Source: an uncultured Peptostreptococcus sp. (GTDB lineage Bacteria > Bacillota > Clostridia > Peptostreptococcales > Peptostreptococcaceae). From it: 37,204 nucleotides of DNA. The notes under the pieces were generated by a model. It saw nothing but the letters and a program-made list of their open reading frames with translations. It had not been told where the DNA came from and did not search any database. Shown one piece after another: positions 23,335 through 33,062 of this stretch (within the stretch, counting starts at the first letter, position 1; each line of letters starts with the position of its first letter). A program made the position numbers and the translations under genes. Location of the stretch: the NCBI GenBank assembly GCA_900759325.1, contig CAAEUW010000003.1, positions 1 to 37,204 on the forward strand. Direction: 5' to 3'.

Positions 23335-26148
23335 CTACTGGGCTCCCTGACCAGAGGCCTGTTGCTGCCTATTATATGCACCTTGTTGCTGCTGCTGTCT
23401 AGTATAGGCGCCCTGTTGTTGCCTATTATATGCACCCTGAGCTCCCTGCTGGACACCTGGGTTAGCAACCTGGCCATTCGCACCCTGTGTACCCTGCTGA
23501 CCAGTTTGAGTCTGAGTCTTCTTCTTAGTAGTCTGGGTAGCAATATAGCTGTACCTGTCAGGCGCTGTACCGTCTATAAAGGCCGCCAATACACCGTATG
23601 ATGTACGACCACCATCTATAGGATTTATAGTAGTCATATACACATTGTCAGGCTTTGTAAATGTCTTGTACTCTAGGTTCTGGTGAATCCTATTCATGAT
23701 CTTTGCCCACAGTCTAGATGATGTCATTGCCGCACCACCCTCGATACGACGTCTCTGCATGATTGTTCCATCCTCATTCTTGACACCGGCGTCATCTCCT
23801 ATGTAAGTTGAGCCTACATAGTATGGAGTATAGCCGACAAACCAAGTATCCAGATAGTTGTTGGAAGAACCAGTCTTACCTGCTACCGGTATGCCAGAGC
23901 TTAGGGCTGCATTGTTACCAATACCCTCCTTGACAACGGCCGTTAGCATGTCTGTAATAACATAGGCTACATCAGGATCTACAACCTTATGCGTCTTAGG
24001 CGTATTCTTGATAATTAGCTCACCATTGTAAGTAGTTATTGTAGTGAATATTTCTGGCTCTATGTAGACACCATTGTTGGCAAGTGTGCCAAAGGCTGCT
24101 GCCATCTGTAATGGAGATATACCTCTAGTCAAACCACCTAATACCAATGAGTTGAAGTGACGGTCACTACGCTGCATTCCGGCTTTTTTCTCTTCCTTGA
24201 AGTCAAGTATAGAGGTAATACCGAAGTTTCTCAAGTAGTCCATCATTACATCTATAGCATCATCATAGGTTGGTCCCAGTAATTCACCTGTCTTGTAGGC
24301 GATTGTATTTGAAGATAGGGCCAAGGCATGTCTCAAGCTCATTGAACCATAACCATTGGTAGTAGTCTCTGGGTTGTCTGCCCTATTTTCCTTAAACCTA
24401 TAGCCGCCCCTTGTATCTGACATTAGAGTAGACTGGGTAACCTTCTGAGTGTCTATAGCCGGTGTATAAACTGATAGAGGCTTGATAGTAGAACCTGGCT
24501 GGTAAGGAGTGATTGCCCTGTTAAGAGTCTTCCTTGCCTTGATATTTCTACCACCTATTAGGCCCTTGATATTACCTGTCTTATAGTCTATAACTACACT
24601 TGCTGACTGAGGCTCGCTTAGTCCATTAGCTGCTACAGTATCGTTAGGGAAGTTTGAATTAACTGCATATTCAGCTTCGATCGCCTTCTGTATCTTAGGA
24701 TCTATAGTCGAATTTACTATCAAACCGCCATTGTAGTACATATTTCTGGCTTCTTCTTCTGTCTTACCCTGTTCCATTAGGGCGTCGATTACATCATATT
24801 CTATTAAACTCTCTACAGAGTTTGCTATTTGTTCATTTGAATCAGGGAACTGGATGTTGATCTTTTCGTTAACTGCTGCAACGTACTGCTTTTCAGTTAT
24901 TACTCCTAGCTCCTTCATCTTGCTAAGTACAGTTTCCTGTCTAGTCTTAGCATCTGGGTTATTTATTGCCTTTCTGACAAGAAGGTCACCACTCTTCAAC
25001 TGTTTGTAGGTATCCTGGTCTACTAGGTCCCACTCATAAAGCTTTTCGTACATAGACTTTTCTGTTGAATTTGCCCCCTCTAGTCCTTCTGTTGGAAGGA
25101 AGAAGATAAGCTTGTGGTCTAGGTCAGACTTAGACTCGTCACCAGTTATTCTTGCTGATGTATAAGGAGCATACTTAGATGGGTTCCTAGTTACACCGGC
25201 TAGCATGGCTGCCTCTCCCAAAGTAAGGTCCTTTGAGTGCTTGTTAAAATAGCCCAAGGCACCGGCTTCAGCACCAGACAAACTCTTACCAACGAAGTAG
25301 TTGTTTAGGTATGTTTCCAAAATCTTGTCCTTGCTGACTGACTTACTCATTTCAAGCGCATAGTAGATATCTTTGATTTTACGGCTCATTGTCTGGTCAC
25401 TACTAGTTAATAGTATTTTTGATACCTGCATAGGTATTGTACTACCACCCTGTTTTTTACCGATAAGAGTCTTAACCACAGAACGTCCCAGACCCCAATA
25501 GTCTACACCATTATGAGAGTAGAAACGCTCATCCTCTATGGATATTATGGCCTTTCTAAGGTAAGGTGACATATCACTTAGAGGGATAGGTGTCTTCTTG
25601 TACTGGGAAGGGGCTGTAGACATAGTCTCACCATTTGCATACTTGATAGTAGTGGTCTGGTGGGTCAACTTGTCAAGCAGGGCCTCATTTACAGGCTTTA
25701 CATCCTTTAGGGATGCGAATACAAAGCCAAGTACAAGGGCAGATGCGATTATGAAGAAGGCAATTACGCCACCTATAATCTTTTTCTTTCTCCTTGACCT
25801 CATCTTTCTCTTAAGTGTTTTTGAGTTCTTACTCTTAGGTGTATTCTTTCTATTATTTTCACTTGCATTTGCAGAGTTTTTATTGCTATTTCTGTTTCTA
25901 GTACTAGACTTGGAACTCGGACTAACAGCCCTAGTTTTTGTCTGAGGATTACTAGAGGTAGAAGACCTTTTTGAATTTGTTGAACTAGTTCTTGTCTTTC
26001 TTCTATCAGAACTGCCATCTGTCTTTGAACGTTCTGACGGCAATATTAAATCAGAATTGCTCGAAGATGGTCTGCGAGTAGAAGACTTGCTAGACGGACT
26101 AGCCTTTTTTCTTCTTATCTTGTTATCTTCAGGATTTTCTTTTTTCAT
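23335..26148 (-). CDS. class A penicillin-binding protein (glycosyltransferase/transpeptidase)
   Basis: The bifunctional peptidoglycan synthase has 937 residues. An N-terminal cytoplasmic tail of about 120 residues is rich in Ser, Lys, Arg and Asn and repeats SPSSKSSTR at 17-25 and 76-84. The membrane helix is about 124-146. The GT51 domain has Glu205 in EDERFYSHNG and GGSTIPMQ at 234-241. The transpeptidase has STIK near 553, SSN near 611 and KTGS near 758. The C-terminus is a Gln-rich extension with three QGAY[N/T]RQQ repeats. It has its own consensus promoter. Whether the tails bind partners or the wall is unknown. Confidence 0.95.
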   Translation of the reverse strand: MKKENPEDNKIRRKKASPSSKSSTRRPSSSNSDLILPSERSKTDGSSDRRKTRTSSTNSKRSSTSSNPQTKTRAVSPSSKSSTRNRNSNKNSANASENNRKNTPKSKNSKTLKRKMRSRRKKKIIGGVIAFFIIASALVLGFVFASLKDVKPVNEALLDKLTHQTTTIKYANGETMSTAPSQYKKTPIPLSDMSPYLRKAIISIEDERFYSHNGVDYWGLGRSVVKTLIGKKQGGSTIPMQVSKILLTSSDQTMSRKIKDIYYALEMSKSVSKDKILETYLNNYFVGKSLSGAEAGALGYFNKHSKDLTLGEAAMLAGVTRNPSKYAPYTSARITGDESKSDLDHKLIFFLPTEGLEGANSTEKSMYEKLYEWDLVDQDTYKQLKSGDLLVRKAINNPDAKTRQETVLSKMKELGVITEKQYVAAVNEKINIQFPDSNEQIANSVESLIEYDVIDALMEQGKTEEEARNMYYNGGLIVNSTIDPKIQKAIEAEYAVNSNFPNDTVAANGLSEPQSASVVIDYKTGNIKGLIGGRNIKARKTLNRAITPYQPGSTIKPLSVYTPAIDTQKVTQSTLMSDTRGGYRFKENRADNPETTTNGYGSMSLRHALALSSNTIAYKTGELLGPTYDDAIDVMMDYLRNFGITSILDFKEEKKAGMQRSDRHFNSLVLGGLTRGISPLQMAAAFGTLANNGVYIEPEIFTTITTYNGELIIKNTPKTHKVVDPDVAYVITDMLTAVVKEGIGNNAALSSGIPVAGKTGSSNNYLDTWFVGYTPYYVGSTYIGDDAGVKNEDGTIMQRRRIEGGAAMTSSRLWAKIMNRIHQNLEYKTFTKPDNVYMTTINPIDGGRTSYGVLAAFIDGTAPDRYSYIATQTTKKKTQTQTGQQGTQGANGQVANPGVQQGAQGAYNRQQQGAYTRQQQQQGAYNRQQQASGQGAQ
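23359..23436 (-). repeat. tandem repeat coding the Gln-rich tail
   Basis: Three imperfect units (23359-23382, 23383-23412, 23413-23436) share CCTATTATATGCACC or a variant and encode QGAY[N/T]RQQ with a variable number of Gln. The middle unit is longer by two Gln codons, typical of slippage. Confidence 0.75.
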
Positions 26149-26176
26149 GTATTATTAACCCCCTTACTATCTAATA

Positions 26177-26205
26177 ATTATACTTTAAATATGTGCATTT
26201 TACAA
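26177..26205 (-). promoter_or_regulatory. promoter of the penicillin-binding protein gene
   Basis: On the minus strand TTGTAA (26205-26200) and TATAAT (26182-26177) have a 17-nt spacer; AAGGGGG then precedes the ATG by 10 nt. Confidence 0.72.
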
Positions 26206-26257
26206 CATTTTTGCTTGAATAAATCACGAATTAATAATATTATACAGTAGTGAATCA

Positions 26258-26266
26258 TGATATAAT
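26258..26266 (+). promoter_or_regulatory. extended -10 promoter of the second ABC-F gene
   Basis: TG-A-TATAAT at 26258-26266 with only a weak -35 region. It is divergent from the penicillin-binding protein promoter. Confidence 0.5.
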
Positions 26267-26333
26267 AGCTAATAATAAAACCATATTAAAGTGATAAAAT
26301 TTACAATAAAATTAGAAAGATTAGGAGGAGTAG

Positions 26334-27884
26334 ATGTTAGTTGTAGAAAATGTTAGTCACGGCTTTGGTGCTAGGACTATTTTAGAAGATGTATCCTTTA
26401 GGATCAGAAAGGGAGAGCATATAGCCCTAGTAGGTCCAAATGGAGAAGGAAAGTCTAGCTTTTTAAATATAATCACAATGAGGCAGATGCCAGATGCTGG
26501 AGACATAAAATGGTCAAACAGGGTCACAGTTGGCTATCTAGACCAGCATACTGTGTTAGAAAAGGGTAAGACTATCAGGGAAATCCTGAGAGATGCCTTT
26601 AAGCATATGTTTGACCTAGAAAAGGAAATGCTAGAGATATATGACAAGATGGGCGAGGCCAGTGATGAGGAAATGAGCAAGTACCTTGAGGATACAGCTG
26701 AAATCCAGACTATGCTAGAGCACAGTGGCTTTTATACTATAGATGCTAAGATACAGGAGGTTGCAAACGGCCTAGGCTTGGGTGAGTTAGGCCTAGACAA
26801 GGATGTTACAGACCTGTCTGGAGGGCAGAGGACTAAGGTCCTTTTGACTAAGCTCTTGCTTGAAAATCCAACTATTCTAGTCTTGGACGAGCCTACTAAC
26901 TTCCTAGATGAAGAACACATTATCTGGCTTACAAGGTACCTACAGGAGTATGAAAATGCCTTTGTATTGGTATCCCATGATATAGAATTTATCAACAATA
27001 CATGTAATGTTATCTACCACCTAGAAAACGGAGAACTAAACAGGTACAAGGGTAATTACGATGAGTTTGAGAGACTAAATGAAATAAAGAAGCGTCAGGA
27101 AGAACAGGCCTATGAAAAGCAGGTCGAAGAGAGGAAGAAGCTAGAGGACTTTATAGCCAGGAACAAGGCCAGGGTTGCTACTAGGGGTATGGCAAATTCT
27201 AGGCAGAAGCAGCTAGATAAGATGGAAATCCTAGAGAGACCAAAGGAAAAGATTAAGCCTAGCTTTGCCTTTAGAAATGCCCGTACCTCAGGTAAACTGG
27301 TATTCGAAACAAGTGACCTGGTATTGGGTTATGATGAACCGCTGACTAAACCTCTTAATTTCAGGCTTGAGAGGGGTAAGAAGATAGCCCTAAAGGGTAT
27401 GAACGGTATTGGTAAGTCGACCCTACTAAAGACCCTCTTAGGAATAGTCAAGCCTTATGGAGGAGACCTGAGACTAGGTGACTACCTTGAGGTAGGATAC
27501 TTCGAACAGGAATCTTCTCATGAAAATACGAATACAGCCATGGATGAAATATGGAATGAATATCCTGGTATGGATAATATTGATGTTAGGCGTGCCCTGG
27601 CTAAGTGTGGTCTTACAAATGACCATATAACAAGTCAGATGAGGGTCCTATCTGGAGGAGAGGCAGCCAAGGTTAGACTGTGCAAGATTATGCTCAAGGA
27701 TATCAACTTCCTAGTCTTGGACGAGCCTACTAACCACTTAGATGTAGATGCTAAGGATGAGCTAAAGAAGGCTGTAAAGGAATTTAAGGGGACCGTGCTA
27801 TTGGTAAGCCATGAGCCTGACTTCTATAATGACCTAGTAGATGAGGTCTGGAATATAGAAGACTTTACGACAAAATTAGTATAG
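26334..27884 (+). CDS. ABC-F family ATPase (YkpA-like)
   Basis: The 516-residue protein has two ABC domains and no membrane helices. Walker A motifs are GPNGEGKSS (34-42) and GMNGIGKST; signatures are LSGGQRTK and LSGGEAAK; Walker B segments end in DEPTNFLD and DEPTNHLD. The interdomain linker is rich in Lys and Glu. Compared with the ABC-F protein at 3908-5839 it lacks the C-terminal coiled coil. ABC-F proteins of this type are thought to relieve ribosome stalling. AGGAGG lies just before the ATG. It is monocistronic. Confidence 0.88.
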   Translation: MLVVENVSHGFGARTILEDVSFRIRKGEHIALVGPNGEGKSSFLNIITMRQMPDAGDIKWSNRVTVGYLDQHTVLEKGKTIREILRDAFKHMFDLEKEMLEIYDKMGEASDEEMSKYLEDTAEIQTMLEHSGFYTIDAKIQEVANGLGLGELGLDKDVTDLSGGQRTKVLLTKLLLENPTILVLDEPTNFLDEEHIIWLTRYLQEYENAFVLVSHDIEFINNTCNVIYHLENGELNRYKGNYDEFERLNEIKKRQEEQAYEKQVEERKKLEDFIARNKARVATRGMANSRQKQLDKMEILERPKEKIKPSFAFRNARTSGKLVFETSDLVLGYDEPLTKPLNFRLERGKKIALKGMNGIGKSTLLKTLLGIVKPYGGDLRLGDYLEVGYFEQESSHENTNTAMDEIWNEYPGMDNIDVRRALAKCGLTNDHITSQMRVLSGGEAAKVRLCKIMLKDINFLVLDEPTNHLDVDAKDELKKAVKEFKGTVLLVSHEPDFYNDLVDEVWNIEDFTTKLV

Positions 27885-27894
27885 GCAGACCTAG

Positions 27895-27935
27895 CCTATG
27901 TGAGAGAAGGATATAAAGCCTTACTCTTACATGGG
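27895..27935 (+). other. hairpin after the second ABC-F gene
   Basis: CCTATGTGAGAGAAGG pairs with CCTTACTCTTACATGGG with wobbles and one bulge around ATATAAAG. An A-run rather than a T-run follows on the plus strand, so it is not a standard terminator. Confidence 0.45.
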
Positions 27936-27970
27936 TACAAGAAAAAAATATATCAAGTAATAAAGTTTTT

Positions 27971-28011
27971 ATAAAAATAAGGCTGGTGTGATTATTCTAC
28001 ACACCAGCCTT
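27971..28011 (-). terminator. terminator of the hydrogenase-type gene
   Basis: AAGGCTGGTGTG and CACACCAGCCTT pair perfectly (27979-27990 with 28000-28011). On the minus strand ATTTTTAT follows, placing it downstream of the gene ending at 28051. Confidence 0.85.
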
Positions 28012-28050
28012 TATTATCATCCGACTATCTTATTTAACTCTTTAATATAA

Positions 28051-29601
28051 TTATTCAAGATCTAGTTCCCACTCGTCAAACCAAGATTCATCTAGCTTAG
28101 ATAGCATTTCAGCATACTTACTTTCGTTAGCAACCTGCCTTTCTGCCTTCTTCTTGTAGTTATTTACTGTTGCAGTACTCTTGTTAACTGGCTGGATTGT
28201 ACCTGTACCAGCAACACAACCACCAGGGCAGGCCATGCCTTCTAGTAGGTAGCCATTTCTCTTACCAGCCTTAGCTAGCATTAGCATATTTCTACACTCC
28301 TTAAGTCCATCTGCCTGATCGATTGGAACCTCTCTGTCTGGATCAATCTTCTTGATTACATCTAAAACCGCATTAGCAACACCACCTGATACAGCAAAGC
28401 CTCTACCAGCTCCCGTACCAAAGTTAATGTTCTTAGCTGGCTCCATATCCTCAAGGACTATACCCTTAGCTTCGAACATACCCATTACCTCTTCGAAAGT
28501 AAGTACGTAATCGACATGACTCTTTACAGACTTTCTAGTTGCTTCTAGCTTCTTAGAAACACATGGTCCAATAAATACAACCTTAGAATCCTTGTATCTC
28601 TGCTTGATGAAACGAGCAGTGAATACCATTGGAGTCATGGCCATTGATATATTGTCTGCAAACTCTGGGAATAGCTTCTTGGCCATAACAGACCACGATG
28701 GACAACATGATGTAGCCATAAAGTCTAGCTTTTCAGGTACATTCTTCATGTAGTCTTCAGCCTCTTCTATAGTACAAAGGTCAGCACCTATAGCAACTTC
28801 AACAACATCGAAGAAGCCTAATTCCAGTAGGGCAGCCTTTAATTTTTCTGCTGTAACCTTAGGTCCAAACTGACCGGCAAAGGCAGGTGCTATTTCAGCT
28901 ATAACTCTAGAACCTGACTTGATTTCGTTGATTAGCTGGAAGATCTGAGACTTGTCAGCTATGGCACCGAATGGACATGATGAAATACATACACCACAAG
29001 ATACACACTTGTCGTAGTCTATAGAGGCACGACCATACTTGTCTGATGAAATAGCATCCATACCACAAGCCCTAGCACAAGGTCTTTCTAGCTTGGCTAT
29101 TGCATCATATGGACAGACAGCCTTACATCTACCACACTTGATACATAGGTCCTGATCAATGAAGGACTTGCCGTTTACCATTGATACGGCCTTTTTTGGA
29201 CATACTTCAACGCAAGGTCTTGCCAAGCAACCCCTGCAGATATCAGTAGTCTTATACACATTGTCCGGACACGAATTACATGCGAACTTGATTATGTTAA
29301 CAAACGGTGGCTTGTAAATAGTGTTTGTAAGTGACTTTTCATCTATACCAGCTGGTATTGGAGCGTGCTCAGAAATACGTCTAAGAGGAAGACCCATTGC
29401 CAAACGAACTCTTTCACCAACGATAGCCCTTTCCAAGAAAATACTCTCTCTATGCGAAGCGATTTCACCAGGTACTATCTTGTAGGGAATTTCTTCTAAT
29501 GTGTTGTAATCTGGACTATCTTCATAGGCAAATCTCGCCACTTCTGTGAAGACGTCACGACGAACTTTTGCAATAGCAGTAAAGATACCTTTTAAGCTCA
29601 T
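28051..29601 (-). CDS. [FeFe]-hydrogenase-type protein (group B-like)
   Basis: The 516-residue protein has ferredoxin-type clusters (CxxC/CP motifs at about 108-135, 153-163, 175-179 and 199-209) and a hydrogenase domain with all H-cluster cysteines: TSCCPSW (Cys299, Cys300), GPCVSKK (Cys347) and EGMACPGGC (Cys458, Cys462). Cys299 matches the proton-relay cysteine. GPC in place of the usual MPC, and the length, suggest the group B lineage rather than a classic HydA; physiological direction or a sensory role is open. GGAGG precedes the ATG. It is monocistronic; the ferredoxin at 6929 is a possible electron partner. Confidence 0.87.
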   Translation of the reverse strand: MSLKGIFTAIAKVRRDVFTEVARFAYEDSPDYNTLEEIPYKIVPGEIASHRESIFLERAIVGERVRLAMGLPLRRISEHAPIPAGIDEKSLTNTIYKPPFVNIIKFACNSCPDNVYKTTDICRGCLARPCVEVCPKKAVSMVNGKSFIDQDLCIKCGRCKAVCPYDAIAKLERPCARACGMDAISSDKYGRASIDYDKCVSCGVCISSCPFGAIADKSQIFQLINEIKSGSRVIAEIAPAFAGQFGPKVTAEKLKAALLELGFFDVVEVAIGADLCTIEEAEDYMKNVPEKLDFMATSCCPSWSVMAKKLFPEFADNISMAMTPMVFTARFIKQRYKDSKVVFIGPCVSKKLEATRKSVKSHVDYVLTFEEVMGMFEAKGIVLEDMEPAKNINFGTGAGRGFAVSGGVANAVLDVIKKIDPDREVPIDQADGLKECRNMLMLAKAGKRNGYLLEGMACPGGCVAGTGTIQPVNKSTATVNNYKKKAERQVANESKYAEMLSKLDESWFDEWELDLE

Positions 29602-29663
29602 TGTATACCTCCATATAAATATAAACTAATAATAAATTCTCTAAAATTCTTGTATTCGTATAA

Positions 29664-29692
29664 AGTATAACACAGAAAGACCACTAAATAAA
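29664..29692 (-). promoter_or_regulatory. promoter of the hydrogenase-type gene
   Basis: On the minus strand an extended -10 TG-T-TATACT (TATACT at 29669-29664) with a weak TTTATT -35 box 17 nt upstream. The leader would be about 55 nt. Confidence 0.55.
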
Positions 29693-29796
29693 CAAGAATA
29701 TTAATATATTTAAACAAATTATAAAAAATAACTAACTTTTCAACATATTATATAAAAACAAAAGCATAAAAAAGTTAATTTTTAGAGAAAAAGACC

Positions 29797-29821
29797 CCTA
29801 AAATAAAGGTTTAGGTTTTTT
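29797..29821 (+). terminator. orphan hairpin with T-run
   Basis: CCTAAA (29797-29802) pairs with TTTAGG (29810-29815) and six T follow. It lies between divergent promoters, with no plus-strand gene upstream. It might end a short unannotated transcript. The rest of 29693-30023 is AT-rich and shows nothing else I can support. Confidence 0.35.
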
Positions 29822-30023
29822 AAAATTAGTAAATTGGGCAAAAAAATTGCGAAAAAAAATTGCAAAAAAGTATTTGTTATCGATTTAAATTTTTAAACTA
29901 AAATGAGAAAGAAGACCTAAAAAAGGGGCTTTAAGAGGGATAAAAATAAGAATTGTCTAAATATTCTTAGAAAAAATCAGGTATCACGTAAGACTTATTT
30001 TTATAAAAACCTTCTAAATTTTC

Positions 30024-30052
30024 TTGAAAAATGGTCTGATTTGCTATATAAT
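30024..30052 (+). promoter_or_regulatory. promoter of the valS T-box transcript
   Basis: TTGAAA (30024-30029) and TATAAT (30047-30052) with a 17-nt spacer. Transcription would start near 30059, giving a leader of about 285 nt. Confidence 0.75.
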
Positions 30053-30084
30053 CTACTTATTATACAGAGAAGTAAAGATTTATG

Positions 30085-30316
30085 CCTTGAAGAAGAGGAG
30101 TAGGCAGGCCTATTTTACAGAGAGAAAATCATTGGTGGAAGATTTTTAAAGATGGTGTGTTGAAGGTAGCTTCTGAGCATATTGCGTGAAGCCTGATATA
30201 AAATTAGGTGTTAGTGCAGTACGGTTGACCCCGTTATAGGTTTTGAGTGCCGGCTATTGGTCGGAATTAAGGTGGTAACGCGAGCTTTCGTCCTTTTGTG
30301 GATGGGAGCTTTTTTT
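30085..30316 (+). promoter_or_regulatory. T-box riboswitch (valine)
   Basis: The conserved T-box AAGGTGGTAACGCG is at 30269-30282; its TGGT can pair with the ACCA end of uncharged tRNA-Val. Stem I holds AGTA and GGTGG motifs and a specifier GTA (Val) at 30166-30168 after GAAG. The terminator is AGCTTTCGTCC (30283-30293) with GGATGGGAGCT (30300-30310) plus T-run. Uncharged tRNA-Val should favour the antiterminator and valS expression. Confidence 0.93.
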
Positions 30317-30343
30317 GTTAGAAAATAAGAAGGAGGTTAAAGA

Positions 30344-32995
30344 ATGGATAAAAATTTAGCTAAAAATTACAATCCAAAGGATTTCGAAGACAGAATATAT
30401 AAAGAGTGGCAGGACAAGGGACTTTTCAAGTCAAAGATCGACAAGACGAAAAAGTCCTTCTCTATAGTAATGCCACCACCAAACATAACTGGTCAGCTAC
30501 ATATGGGTCATGCCCTTGATGATACCCTACAGGATATCCTGACTAGGTGGAAGAGGATGGATGGTTACGAGGCCCTATGGATACCGGGTACTGACCACGC
30601 ATCTATAGCTACTGAGGTAAAGGTAGTGGATAAGATAAATAAGGAAACTGGCAAGTCTAAGTATGAGATAGGAAGGGAAGAATTCCTTAAGTATGCCTGG
30701 GCTTGGAAGGAAGAATTTGGTGGCAAGATAGTAAACCAGGTAAAGAAGCTAGGGGCATCATGTGATTGGGACCTAGAGAGATTTACCATGGATGAAGGCT
30801 GTAACAAGGCGGTTACAAAGTTCTTCGTAAAGCTATACGAAGAAGGTCATATCTACAGGGGCAACAGGATTATTAACTGGTGTCCAGACTGTAAGACTAC
30901 CCTATCTGATGCAGAGGTAGAGCATGAGGACCAAGAGGGTAACTTCTGGCATATCAAGTACCCTATCAAGGATAGTGAGGAGTATTTGGAAATAGCAACG
31001 ACAAGACCTGAGACCCTACTAGGAGACTCTGGTATTGCAGTACATCCTGAGGATGAAAGATATATCCACCTAGTTGGTAAGACAGCTGTCCTACCATTGG
31101 TTGGAAGAGAACTGCCTATAGTTGCAGATGAGTATGTAGACAAGGAGTTTGGAACAGGTGCCGTTAAGATGACACCAGCCCATGACCCTAACGACTTTGA
31201 GGTTGGTAAGAGACACCAGCTTGAAGAAATAAATGTAATGAATGATGATGCTACAATGAATGAACTAGCAGGCAAGTATGCAGGTATGGATAGGTACGAA
31301 TGCAGGAAGGCCTTAGTTGCCGACTTAGATGAAGCCGGCTACCTAATCAAGGTAAAGAAGCATGACCATGCTGTAGGTACTTGCTATAGATGTCATACAA
31401 CTGTAGAGCCAAGATTGTCATTACAGTGGTTTGTTAAGATGGATGAATTGGCCAAGCCAGCCATAGATATATTAAAGAAGGGCGAATTAAAGTTTGTTCC
31501 TGACAAGTTTGACAAGACTTACCTACAGTGGCTAGAAAATATTAGAGACTGGTGTGTGTCTAGGCAGCTATGGTGGGGTCACCAGATACCAGCCTACTAT
31601 TGCCAGGATTGTGGTGAAATAATAGTTGCTGAAGAAGCTCCACATGAATGTACAAAGTGTAAGTCAAGCAATATCAAGCAGGATGAAGATGTACTAGACA
31701 CTTGGTTCTCATCAGGTCTATGGCCTTTTGAAACTATGGGATGGCCAGATAAGACTGATATGTTGGACTACTACTATCCAACTAGTGTATTGGTTACAGG
31801 CTATGACATCATCTTCTTCTGGGTAGTTAGGATGGCATTTTCAGCCATGTTCTGTATGAATGAAAAGCCGTTCGAACACGTATTGATACACGGATTGGTT
31901 AGGGATTCAGAGGGTAGAAAGATGTCTAAGTCCCTAGGTAATGGTATAGACCCGCTAGAAATAATAGACCAGTATGGTGCAGACGCCTTGAGATTTACCC
32001 TTGCAACAGGTAACTCACCAGGTAACGATATGAGATTCTATATGGAAAGGGTTGAATTTGCTCGTAACTTCAACAACAAGCTATGGAATGCGTCAAGGTT
32101 TGTATTTATGAACCTAGAGGATGAAAGCCTATTGGAAGGCTTGACTCGTGAGTCAGTTAAGGCCAACTTGACACTAGCCGACAAGTGGATTATTTCCAGG
32201 GCCAACAGGGTAGTAAAGGAAGTGAACTACAATATGGACCAGTTTGACCTAGGTATAGGCCTACAGAAGGCCTATGACTTTACATGGTCAGAATACTGCG
32301 ACTGGTATATAGAAATAGTTAAGCCAAGATTATATGGTGATGATAGAGAGGCCAAGAGGGCAGCCCTATACACATTGACATATGTACTAGAAAAGATATT
32401 AAAGCTATTACATCCATTTATACCATTTATAACAGAGGAAATATATTCATACCTACCAACAGTAGAAGGATATATTATAACTGCTGAATATCCTCATTAC
32501 GAGGAAGCGGATGATATGCTAGCTGAAGAAGAAAAAATGAACCTGATCATGGATGGTATCAGGAATGTTAGAAATGTAAGGGCAGAGATGAATGTACCAC
32601 CTTCAAAGAAGGCCAAGATAATTATTGTACCTACAGATGACAAGAGACCAGCCATGGAAGATGGCAAGGAATACTTCAAGTCTTTGGCATCAGCATCAGA
32701 AGTTGAAATTCAGGACAGCAAGGATGGCATACCAGAGGATGCAGTATCTGTAGTAATAGACGGGGTAGAGCTATTTATACCACTAGATGAATTGGTAGAC
32801 TTTGAAAAGGAAAAAGAAAGACTGAATAAGGAAAGAGACAAGGCCCTAGCTGAAATAAAGAGGGTAGAAGGCAAGCTGAATAACCCTGGCTTTGTTAATA
32901 AGGCACCAGCAAAATTGGTTGAAGAAGAAAAGGCTAAAAAAGAAAAGTTTGAAGAGATACTTCATACTATAGAAGAAAGGTTAGCTAAGTTCTAA
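30344..32995 (+). CDS. valS: valyl-tRNA synthetase
   Basis: Class I aminoacyl-tRNA synthetase that charges tRNA-Val. The HIGH motif is HMGH (residues 53-56, in PPNITGQLHMGHAL) and KMSKS is at 526-530. The editing domain (roughly 190-340) contains TTRPETLLGD. Zinc-type cysteine pairs occur in CPDC and in CQDCGE with CTKC. The C-terminal coiled coil (about 810-883) binds tRNA. The 883 residues are normal. AAGGAGG precedes the ATG. Expression is controlled by the T-box just upstream. Confidence 0.98.
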   Translation: MDKNLAKNYNPKDFEDRIYKEWQDKGLFKSKIDKTKKSFSIVMPPPNITGQLHMGHALDDTLQDILTRWKRMDGYEALWIPGTDHASIATEVKVVDKINKETGKSKYEIGREEFLKYAWAWKEEFGGKIVNQVKKLGASCDWDLERFTMDEGCNKAVTKFFVKLYEEGHIYRGNRIINWCPDCKTTLSDAEVEHEDQEGNFWHIKYPIKDSEEYLEIATTRPETLLGDSGIAVHPEDERYIHLVGKTAVLPLVGRELPIVADEYVDKEFGTGAVKMTPAHDPNDFEVGKRHQLEEINVMNDDATMNELAGKYAGMDRYECRKALVADLDEAGYLIKVKKHDHAVGTCYRCHTTVEPRLSLQWFVKMDELAKPAIDILKKGELKFVPDKFDKTYLQWLENIRDWCVSRQLWWGHQIPAYYCQDCGEIIVAEEAPHECTKCKSSNIKQDEDVLDTWFSSGLWPFETMGWPDKTDMLDYYYPTSVLVTGYDIIFFWVVRMAFSAMFCMNEKPFEHVLIHGLVRDSEGRKMSKSLGNGIDPLEIIDQYGADALRFTLATGNSPGNDMRFYMERVEFARNFNNKLWNASRFVFMNLEDESLLEGLTRESVKANLTLADKWIISRANRVVKEVNYNMDQFDLGIGLQKAYDFTWSEYCDWYIEIVKPRLYGDDREAKRAALYTLTYVLEKILKLLHPFIPFITEEIYSYLPTVEGYIITAEYPHYEEADDMLAEEEKMNLIMDGIRNVRNVRAEMNVPPSKKAKIIIVPTDDKRPAMEDGKEYFKSLASASEVEIQDSKDGIPEDAVSVVIDGVELFIPLDELVDFEKEKERLNKERDKALAEIKRVEGKLNNPGFVNKAPAKLVEEEKAKKEKFEEILHTIEERLAKF

Positions 32996-33062
32996 TCAAC
33001 TGGTTTCTAAGTCCAAATTGGATGATTTATATAAAAACGTAATAAAAAATAATAATATAAGG

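Noticed and set aside
29693..30023. Possible second structured RNA upstream of valS
   Set aside because: Apart from the small hairpin at 29797-29821 the stretch is A/T homopolymer-rich without extended pairing; the T-box begins after the promoter at 30024-30052.
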